Positions 55,607 through 64,000 of a DNA stretch of 64,000 bases are shown one piece after another. The stretch is taken from contig OX419758.1 in NCBI GenBank assembly GCA_948567375.1, forward strand, positions 49,119,473 through 49,183,472, in the 5' to 3' direction. The translations under genes were made by a program, and so were the position numbers. Numbering within the stretch: position 1 is the stretch's first letter; each line of letters begins with the position of its first letter. Source of the stretch: Lunularia cruciata (lineage: Eukaryota > Streptophyta > Marchantiopsida > Lunulariales > Lunulariaceae). The notes beneath the pieces are model-generated. The model did not search any database. It had not been told where the DNA came from and saw only the letters and a program-made list of their open reading frames with translations.

Positions 55607-57216
55607 GACCTTAATAACTCCTCCTGTATGCATTGAGAGAGATACCACCAAAGCCTTAGAAAATATCTAGAGAAAGGTAGATGCATGCCAACCTGGCATC
55701 ATCTCCTCATTTATCTCACCATGCCAATGTGCTCTGGTCTGATCTTGCTAGTTGGGACATGGGCTTCCACTTAACCCATCTTTATCATAGTTCATCACTT
55801 GAGGTCTATGAATAACCATGAAATTATACTCTTGTAAAACCAAAGCCCATTGTGCAAGCTTCCTTGAAAGCTTTTTGGACTCCATTAAGCAGTTCAGTGG
55901 CTGATGATCAGTGACAAGAGTGAAGGGGTTACCAAATAGGTAACATCAGAAATGTGCTACTACCCATACTATTGCCAAGCACTCTCCCTCATATGAACTA
56001 TACTTTGCCTCTACTATATTATTGGAGCAACTTGTATAGGCCACCACAAACTCCTTCTCATCATCATCATGTTGGGTGAGCATTGCTCCAAGCCCCAACA
56101 TAATCCAATTAGTTTGAACCTAAAATGGTAGTCCTCTATCCTCAAAATAGGAACAAATGTCAACCTCTCCTTGAGCTTTACAAAAGCTCTCTCTTGCTCA
56201 TCTCCCAAGACCACTCATGTGTAAGCTTGATCAACTTTGTCAAGGCCTTGGCAATGGCACTAAATCCTTTGACATAGTGGCAATAGAAGTTTGCTAAGCC
56301 AAGGAATGCTTGCACTCTCCTCATATCTATAGGCCAAGGAATATGCACAATAGCCTCCACCTTGGTCTACTTAACACCAAGTCCTCCAAGGTAGATAGTG
56401 TGACCCAAATACCCAACCTACTCATAGAAGAACCTACACTTCCTAAGATGTAATTTGAGTCCATGAGATCTTAATTTCTCAAACACCTCTAACAATTGTC
56501 CCTCATGCTCCTCCACAATAGTGCTATAGACCAAAATGTCATCAATATAGCACCAAGAAAAATCCAATCCAGCTAGGATTATGTCTATGAAATTCTGGAA
56601 CTCAGCAGAAGTGTTTTTTTATCCAAATGGTAAGAACCTCCATTGATATAACACATCCTTGTCGTGAGGATCAATAGCCCAAAATGCTATCTTGGATTTA
56701 TCCTCCTCCTTGATTGGCAACTGATGATATCATACTCAAAGATCCAAAGATTGAAGACCTTTGCATGCCCAATTGCATCAAAGATCTCCTCTAGTGTAGG
56801 CATGGTATACCAATCAGCCTAGTATGTTGGTTGATAGGATGGTAATCTTTACACATCTACCTATTTGTGTAGTTGCAATGCATATCCTTCTTGGCTGGCA
56901 TCACTATAGTTGATGCAAACTCTCCATGTGAAATTTGCACCAAACTAACCTCAAAATGGTCACTTCTTTGGTGTTGAATCAATGCTCTCTCCATGTCACT
57001 ATATCAATAGGGACGTCAAAAAATTGATGTTTTGCTAATTAGCTCAATTTGTGTACCATACCCCTTCAAAGCATCCAAATCCTTCATACTAAAGGCAAAA
57101 CAACTCGTGTAGCTTCTCAAGAACCTCCCCACCCTATGTCTTTCCTCTCTTGTAAGCTTGGGTCCTAAATTTACCTCCCAAGTATCCTCTATAACTATCA
57201 TAGGAGTGGAAAACAT
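55607..57216 (-). pseudogene. pol: Pol of element E: RNase H and RT remnants
   Basis: Minus-strand gypsy pol in many broken frames. RNase H is seen at 55770-56130 (EAKYSSYEGECLAIVW, LVTDHQPL, KLAQWALVLQEYNF). The RNase H-RT connection is at 56360-56014 (VQAFLGLANFYCHYVKGFS). The RT active site YIDD is intact at 56538-56549. The region before RT is at 57216-57016 (EDTWEVNLG, CFAFSMKDLDALKG). Integrase is missing because A3 interrupts at 55606 and the far side of A3 is deleted. Numerous stops show that it is old. Confidence 0.8.
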
Positions 57217-59989
57217 ATTGATTTGCTACTACATTGGGCCCTTGGGAGCAATAGTATCATGGCTCCAAGTAGTAGAGGTCCCAACCTCAGTGTGAAAAAC
57301 TCTCTCTTCTCTGGTCGCAAGCTCCATATGTCCTCTAGCTACATCTCAAGTAGACCAAGGGTGTAATCCAAGTAGACCATGATCACTTGGATAGACTCCA
57401 AGTAGACTCTTTCTAGTAGCAATTGGTTGTGTCCCAAGAATACTTTATCCACTTGGTCCATCACCCCCAACATGTGCCTAAATTTTCTTGATTGGCATAG
57501 AGCTCATAAGTGTCTAAGTGGTGATGCCTATCAAGTGCATCCTACGTTACTCTACTAAGCCAAGGCTCACAATCCAGGTCAAACAGTTCAAGTCCATAGC
57601 TTGACCTAACACTTAATGCCTGGATACCTCTAACACTATAAGAGCAACAATAATACCAGTTCAAAAACCAATCATCCGCTCTCTCTCATCAACGTTGGGG
57701 TCCACCAATTGCTATAAATGTGAGTCCCAAACCAGTCCAAGACCTCCCTCTCAAAAAGCATGGGAGCTTGGGAAACTCATAAGGGTAGGAAAAGCGGCTT
57801 GGGGCTATCCAACTAGGTTCACCATTGCCATAGGTGACCTATCAGCCACTACTAGTGTCTAAGACTGATGCTCAACATCCAAGATGTCATCAACAATGAT
57901 GTGGTCTACTTGTTGAATCCCATCATAAGTGTGCTAGAGAACCTCTCTAGGTAAGAGATTTGTCCACCAAAGACAAAGACAATGAGCCCGTGATCCCACT
58001 CTAGCTGCATCTAACAATGCGGTAGGTCTTATCCAAGAATGGACCTGATGTGTACTTGCCACCACTTGAGTGCAAGAATCATCCATCAAAGGGACATTGT
58101 TTAAAATGTAAGTTGGAGAAATGAATTAATGAACTTGGAGATGTTGTAGTATCTGTAACATCTCCCAAAACACACCAGAACTAGGATCTTGAAGACCCAG
58201 ACCTTGGCCAATGCGTATATGTCCTAGACATGGCCACCCTAAAATTACCAAATGAATGGGACCATGTCTCTCCAAATCTTGCACCCCCAGGAAGGAAATG
58301 TCTTTGGAAGTGTCTTTTGGTAACCCTTGATTGTTGATATTAGTAATAACTTAGGATACCAATAGGCCAAGTGTGCCACATGATGTAGAGAGACTTTCCT
58401 AGTAGTCTCATCTCTCTCCACATACAAGTACCTCTATACTTGTATATTGACATGTTGTACCACACCTAGTCTAGTGTTAATCCCACCAAACAACTCCAAT
58501 AGACATCCTCTCTTTACTAGATATTGCCAAGCAATGAGTGTGGTATCCAGAGGTGTTAAGGTTATTGACTTTGGCTCATCCTCATGCTAGTTGCCTAGGT
58601 ATACAAAGACTCCACTCCAAGCCTATTGCACCAACTGATATGCATGATGTTACAATGTTTCCTCTAAACTCCACAAAGGAACATCAAAGGTGGATGGAAT
58701 GATCCCACTCATACTCCAAATCCAAGTGATCTCGTCTAGTACTAGAGTATCCTTTGCATGGGCATTCATTCCCCTCTAATAAATCACCAAGCCAAGTAAA
58801 AAAACCATTGAAAGCTGCCATGGTCCTTAACTGTAGTGAGCCAAGACTACCACTATTGAAACGTATTGGTAGGCAACATACTCGTCCCTCACCTAATTGC
58901 CAACCTGGTCTATAGGAGGTTGTCTCCTCCCAATAGTCAATATTGAAACCCATGGGGTATAGCACTGCTACCCCAACTAACACATCATATGACTTAGCCA
59001 TCGTCGTAATGGCCTGACGTCTCACCATAGAGCTATCAGTCTGATGACCAGGCTGAATCTGAACAACAAGCTCTCCACATGTGATGTATTGTGTAGAACC
59101 ACCACCTAGAGATGTCTAGATTTGAAATGGACACCTCTCCACATTGGTCTTTTGTAACTCCAAACTAACAATTGCAGCCTTCTCCAACATAAAGGGCTAT
59201 GCACCATAGTCTAATAAGACACTTTATGGTGTATAAACCTTCCTTGAAGGTCCCACCAACCAAAAAACCCCCTCTAATTATCCAACACAACAACCCTAAG
59301 TGTAAACCTTGCTTGCTCAAAGGCCGGTTTGATTGAAATCTCCTCCAATCTAGCTGCTAGTGCCTACCATAAACCACAAGTTGTTGAGGGAATCCCATGC
59401 TCGTCAACCAAGTCAACTCTACTATCAACCACCTCTAATCTAGTAGTAGGAACCAGATCATCCCTACTCCCACAAAGCATGGTAGCCAATTGGAATACTA
59501 GGGTTGGATCAACTCCCAATGTAAACATGGCATTGGCTAAGAATAATAGAAAGCTCATAATCAATTAAGCCGCCCTCATATTGTGCCAAACTCAATCTGT
59601 GTAGTAGTAAGTGATTGACTAGTAGGTAGTTCATCATGCACTCCATCACCACCTACCACACCTACACTAGGATGTTTAGGAGCCATGGATGTTGTCTATA
59701 GTACCTCAAAAAGTATAGAAGATTGGGGAAGTCTAACCTATCTACCAACCTCTCTTCTATGTGGATCCAAGTCCACTGATGCTCCTCTAAGCTCTGGAGC
59801 ACGTACTGCATTCCTAATCACTATGGCAATTGCATCCACTTGTGTTGCCTTGCACATGAAGTCTAAGATATCTTTATCACCTGCATATGAGGTGGAAGCC
59901 TCAACACCTAAATTTGATCTCCTCTAAGCTAAGGTCATGCTAGCCAATCTTTGCTCCAACTGCTCAATGCAAGTAGCCATGGTTGTATC
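57217..59989 (-). pseudogene. Element E: protease and gag-pol linker remnants
   Basis: Mostly decayed. The piece 59028-58684 retains SYDVLVGVAVLYPMGFNID, then YWEETTSYRPGWQLG, typical of a conserved segment just after the protease in some plant gypsy elements. Further short fragments are consistent with pol-side linker sequence. No host gene is seen in this stretch. Confidence 0.5.
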
Positions 59990-61960
59990 AAAGTAACGGC
60001 AAGTACTGCACTCCTACTAGGTGTGGATCCTCTACCACCACATTTTCTTCCATGACATAGAACTCCTCTACTACCTGCCGTAGCAGCCCTACCACTCCGT
60101 AACTCAAGGTGTAAGTCAAAGCATCGATCACTAGTGTGACCAAATCTATGGCAATGCCCATTCTATCATTGTGTTGGTTGTGATGCACCAAAGGTATTAG
60201 GTCTGCTGCCTTGAGTGCACTCTCTCTTGTAATGAGGTCCACCACAAGTCCAGCAAGCAACACCACCACTCACTGGCTATTGCTAATCCAAGAATGAAGG
60301 TAAGGGTCTAGCTATAGGCAGCCCTCCACTCGCTCCATAGGATCTGGGTTATCCACCCTAACCTCAAAAACCAACATCGTGTAGTGCACTTTGCTGCACT
60401 TTGGAAGAAGTAAAAATTGTGGATGAGGTCTTTGTACCAAATCTAGATGTTACCACTTTCTCTTCCACCATGTTGAGCTCAATATGCTCAGCCAAACCAA
60501 AGACCACTACCAAAGTACAAAAAGTAGCTTGTAGCAATGTAGCATCATGAACTCTACGTCGCAATTCCCTATCCAATATCCCATACCAGAATTGGACTAC
60601 CTAGGCCTCAATATGAGTAAAGCTAATCAATTGTCTCATGTGAGTGTATGCTTTGCATAGGCTCTCTCCAACCTTCCATTAGAACTCTTGCAAGCTCCTT
60701 AGCTTGTCAGTCTTGTAACACCCATTTGTGCATGTGTGTGGTATTGTGATATTTAGCTTGGTATTACAAGTACTTAAGAGATATTATTTATATAGAGATA
60801 AAGGATGGTTCTATATTAGTCATGGTTAGCTAAAGTTAGTCATAGCTAAGATAGAGGGGACCTTACTTTAGAGGAAGTAGAAAAGATGAGCACCATTATT
60901 TTGGATTCTAGTGTGTTGACTTGGTATTATTCTTAGGTGTTTGGCTTTGAGGAAAGAGTTGAGAACTCTTGGGCCCGCAAACCTTTTTGGTTTTGGATTC
61001 TTCTTTAGTCCAAGGATAGCCCATGTGAAGGAATCCTTGACTTAGTGGTTAGGTCAAGATAAGACCACATGCTTAGGGGAATATGCCCATGTGAATGGAT
61101 ATTCCTTTTTACTTTTTGACTTTACTTGACTTTTAGTCTAGTAACTTGAGTTACTACGGTAATTAGTAATTTTGGTACGTAACTATTTCACAAGTATATA
61201 AACAAGGGGTGAGGAGGTACTCATCATACTTTCATTTCATACATATTTCTCTCTCATTGAGTTCTCTAGTGAGCAATTTCTTGAGTCTTGGAGTGTTAGC
61301 CTTGGAGGAGTATGATGGAGTTGGGGTTCCTTGCCTTCTTAGTCCATGGTGCGCTACCATAATAGCCATCAGAGGTTCATCCCGAGTGAGAGACAGGCCG
61401 GCTCACAGTCCACACTCCTTGGTAGTTTTGCTTCAAACATTGGAAGAACTCTACCATGGCATTGAACCCTGTACTAAACCACCTCTTGTAGTCATACCTC
61501 GACTTGTAGTAGCACCATCTCCAAGAGATCCACCAATGCTTCTAGAGCTAGAACTCATAGGTACTACCAATCTACCCTAAAAACCAAGCCTTAAGTGATG
61601 AAAATATAGTCTGAAGACCAATATTGTCTCCATAGCTCAATCTCCTCCAAGTGAGCTCTCTTGAACTCATGGTAGCATCCATTGGTAGACCCTCCAAGTA
61701 CTAAACAACCCCTTCTATGCCATGAAGTGTATGAACAAATTTGGGTTCTACATATATTGTAGATCACACTAACTATCAAACTCTTGGATGAAGTCATCCA
61801 ACTCAATGGTACCCACTATACCAAAGTAACACCTAAGGCCTTTGGAGGCTCCATAAATCTCATCCATGTCCCACAACAATGGTGTAGACACCCCAAGTGC
61901 ACTCTCAATTGAATCAGCTCCTATATAAAACTCCAACTTAGAGTCAATCTCCTGCCTCAT
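59990..61960 (-). pseudogene. gag: Gag of element E (split by solo LTR A4)
   Basis: Minus strand. The N-terminal domain is at 61960-61600 (CYFGIVGTIELDDFIQEFDS, EEIELWRQYW). The frame crosses the A4 solo LTR (60714-61407): before it EFFQCLKQNYQGV, after it DKLRSLQEF and ESLCKAYTHMRQLI. Next comes DRELRRRVHDATLL, and a CX2CX3HX4C zinc knuckle CWTCGGPHYKREC at 60217-60255. Broken by stops. It is the capsid and nucleocapsid precursor of an old gypsy element. Confidence 0.75.
60714..61407 (+). repeat. Solo LTR of family A (A4)
   Basis: A full LTR, TGTAACACCC to GGCTCACA, with no internal region on either side. E gag continues from one flank to the other. The flanks share GTC (AGTC before, GTCC after), so this is a true insertion later reduced by LTR-LTR recombination. 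TATATAAA is near 61195. Confidence 0.9.
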
Positions 61961-62584
61961 TGGGACTTGAGATACAAGCTAATACCGAGCACCACTTTGA
62001 GTAAACCCACTATGTATTGTAGTGCATTCTCCTTTGTAATCCCCAAAGAACTTTGTTGTGACAAAGCAACCAAGAATTATAACCCGCAATTGAAACCACC
62101 ACAAGTACTCCACCAAGTGCCAACATACCAACCAACTAATTTAGCTCTAATTACAGCAACTACAATAGGAGAAAGTGCAACCTGTAACCATCACAACACG
62201 CACTCTCACAATCTGCAGGTAATCACTTCTTGCCTCACCTGAGAGAAACATTGATAGTCTGATTGGCCATCACTCTACCCTCACTACCAAGAGCACACCA
62301 GAGCACCAACACTCTAAAGTCAAGGTACCCCACATAAGCATGGTGCAAAAACAGGAAGTAGAGAATGGAAGGGTCCAATCACAAGAAATCTAAACAAATA
62401 CACTCCATCTCATAAATCAATATTGGACTAACTCTGCCACCATTTTGCATTTGACATAATATGAGTTATCTATTTCCTAAGCTACCAGGATGACCAATAA
62501 TGGGATCAAACTATCTCTCCGAGCCAAAGCTATAGTGTATAGATAACAATGAAACAATCACTAGGACAACAAGTACGGGCGGAC
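61961..62584 (-). other. Upstream region of element E, non-coding remnant
   Basis: No convincing coding frame. On the minus strand a TGGTGGCAGAGTTAG segment at about 62423-62437 resembles a decayed initiator-methionine tRNA primer-binding site (TGGTATCAGAGC). The stretch 62440-62584 could be the end of the E LTR, but no boundary can be fixed. Confidence 0.3.
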
Positions 62585-62717
62585 TATAATACCTATTTGT
62601 GGTTGTGTGTGGTATTGTGATATTAAGTTTCGTATTAAAAGTACTTGAGAGATATTATTTATATAGAGATAAAAGATGGCTCTACCTTAGTCATAATTAG
62701 CTATAGTTCATCATAGC
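62585..62717 (+). repeat. Family A LTR, 5' end fragment (A5)
   Basis: Diverged copy of the first 133 bases of the A LTR (TATAATACCTATTTGTGG against TGTAACACCCATTTGTGC). It is interrupted at CATAGC by the chromovirus C. The rest must lie beyond the window. Confidence 0.8.
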
Positions 62718-63458
62718 TGTAATACTCCGAGGACAAGAGAAGAGAGAAAACATAGATTGCACACTCAAACATTCGATGCCCCAAGGGAGCACCTTCTCTT
62801 TATTATATAGACAAAGAGGATCTCCTCCAAGGAAGCTCCACCATAGGATTAGGGACATAGATAGGTGACATGTCAGCAAGCTCCACCCTTGGATTACTGA
62901 CTTGGATGGGTGACCTGTCTAGTCTAGGTCCTATCTGGTTGGTCAAACGAGCTTTGACCAAAGGGAATCTTTTAGGGAATCTTCCTGTAGGAATCTCAGA
63001 ATCACATGAGTAAGGTACCATTGGAAAGCTCTCGACGAGACAAAGCAAGGAGGAGGGATGGCCAGCCTGTCCTCCATTGGGGGGGGGGAATCTGCACATT
63101 TTCGAGGCCTAATTCATCCATTTAGGCCTCCAAAATTGCCTTCAAAGATTTCAGGCATATTTCGGTTCCTACTCTATTAGTAGAAGTCCCCTTTTGGTGA
63201 TACCTCTTTCTGATCTGTTTAGTCCATCATGTGTAACATCCTTCCAGATGTTACCAAACTAATTCTCACCTTTAAATCATATGTCTAGCTATTGGTTCTA
63301 AGGTTCTCAAGTCTATTTCGGTTTCTGCCCTATTAGTAGAAGTACTCTTTTGGTGATACTTCTATCTGATCTATTTTGACCATCATGTATAACATCATTC
63401 TAGATGTTACGAAACCAAATTTCACATCTAGATCATATGGCTAACCCTTGGTATTACA
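62718..63458 (-). repeat. 3' LTR of chromovirus C (741 bp)
   Basis: The minus-strand LTR begins TGTAATACC (63458) and ends GAGTATTACA (62718), a perfect 8-bp inverted terminal repeat. A second copy of most of it lies at 4476-5002. A run of ten G at about 63079-63088 is notable. Confidence 0.9.
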
Positions 63459-63471
63459 GACCTCCCTCCTT

Positions 63472-64000
63472 TTAAGACGCAACATCCTCGTTGTGCAATT
63501 GTTGCTCAAATGCTTGCACCAAAACCGGTGCATGTGCCAAATTGGCAGCGGGTTCCCAGGTTGCTTCATAGAGAGGGTAACCTTTCCATTGTACTAGATA
63601 TTCCACCCGCAGATGGCAAGTACCACGCATGCGCTTTTGGAGAATCCGCTCTACTTCATATTCCTCTATGCCATCAATGACTGTTGGACAAGGTCGAATG
63701 TCCTGTGTGGAAGTACCTTGGCCTGATCGAGGAGCATATCTGCGTAATAGGGAGACATGGAACACTGGATGGATCTTCATGTGTGGTGGTAGCTCAAGGT
63801 GATAGGCCACAGCGCCGATGCGACAAAGAATCGAGAAAGGCCCAATAAAACGAGGTCTGAGCTTACGAGATCCAACTAATGTGAGGTTGGTTGTCGATAG
63901 CCACACTTGATCCCCAACATTGAACTCCATATGCCTACGGTGTGCATCAGCATACTGCTTTTGTTGATTTTGCGCAATCTGTAACCTGTGCTTGGCGCTC
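63472..64000 (-). CDS. pol: Chromovirus integrase C-terminus with chromodomain (partial)
   Basis: The frame is open from the window edge to TAA at 63472. It begins in the integrase C-terminal region (KQYADAHRRHMEF, VGDQVWLST) and continues with the GPF/Y motif (RPRFIGPFSIL) and FHVSLLRRY. It ends with a chromodomain: YEVERILQKR, EYLVQWKGYPLYEATWEPA. Chromodomains bind modified histone tails and steer integration, often to heterochromatin. No stop is seen, so this copy may be fairly young. Confidence 0.93.
   Translation of the reverse strand, partial: SAKHRLQIAQNQQKQYADAHRRHMEFNVGDQVWLSTTNLTLVGSRKLRPRFIGPFSILCRIGAVAYHLELPPHMKIHPVFHVSLLRRYAPRSGQGTSTQDIRPCPTVIDGIEEYEVERILQKRMRGTCHLRVEYLVQWKGYPLYEATWEPAANLAHAPVLVQAFEQQLHNEDVAS

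Larger units (their letters stand above)
62718..64000 (-). mobile_element. Chromovirus (family C), 3' part
   Basis: Minus-strand element inserted in an A LTR. It comprises the 3' LTR 62718-63458, a polypurine tract GGAGGGAGGTC (minus strand, 63459-63469) and the end of pol with a chromodomain. The rest lies right of the window. Confidence 0.9.

Noticed and set aside
57217..59989. Possible host gene between E pol and gag
   Set aside because: All recognisable fragments (for example the VLVGVAVLYPMG segment) fit a decayed gypsy element in the same orientation; no other conserved frame was found.

Overview
The window is retrotransposon DNA from a large plant nuclear genome. It contains no recognisable host gene, tRNA, rRNA or CRISPR array. 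Almost every base that can be assigned belongs to Ty3/gypsy LTR retrotransposons inserted into one another. Two families (called A and B here) have integrases that end without a chromodomain and resemble the plant OTA (Athila/Tat-type) branch. A third (C) ends in a clear chromodomain and is a chromovirus. A fourth (E) is an old, decayed gypsy element. This points to a repeat-bloated seed plant or fern-grade genome such as a gymnosperm, but the species cannot be fixed from the sequence.

Layout. 1-2115 is the 3' part of an A element (A0). It sits in a minus-strand B LTR (B0, 2116-4475), which abuts and appears to interrupt a minus-strand C-family LTR (4476-5002). 5003-7383 is unassigned, apart from a B-like LTR terminus at 7332. 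7384-12460 holds three successive minus-strand B-type LTR ends (starting at 7384, 8085 and 10171). A1 (12461-36320, plus strand) is inserted inside the 3' LTR of the minus-strand element B1 (10171-12460 plus 36321-40727). A1 is itself split by B2 (13749-29859, plus strand). The 3' LTR of B2 is split in turn by a 4.0 kb TG...CA insertion D (22532-26505) carrying a 201-bp tandem array. At 40728 a fragment of A3 begins. It is interrupted by the youngest element, A2 (40871-48688), and continues to its 3' LTR (54910-55606). 55607-62584 is the minus-strand E element, with a solo A LTR (60714-61407) in its gag. The right edge is an A-LTR fragment (62585-62717) interrupted by the chromovirus C (62718-64000, minus strand).

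How the genes work together. Each element carries gag (capsid and nucleocapsid) and pol (protease, reverse transcriptase, RNase H, integrase). A2 is nearly complete: its LTRs differ at six positions by eye, and a 1608-codon gag-pol frame is broken by one stop codon. Family A has extra leader ORFs before gag: a 56-aa ORF, a 157-aa zinc-knuckle ORF, and a 54-aa ORF that looks like a paralogue of the first.

The most unusual object is family B. Its LTR is about 3.8 kb and contains a roughly 850-codon reading frame for an acidic, coiled-coil-rich protein. The frame is recognisable in five LTR copies (B0, B1, both LTRs of B2, and the relic at 8085-10170). It lies inside the LTR, separate from gag-pol, which is rare for an LTR retrotransposon.
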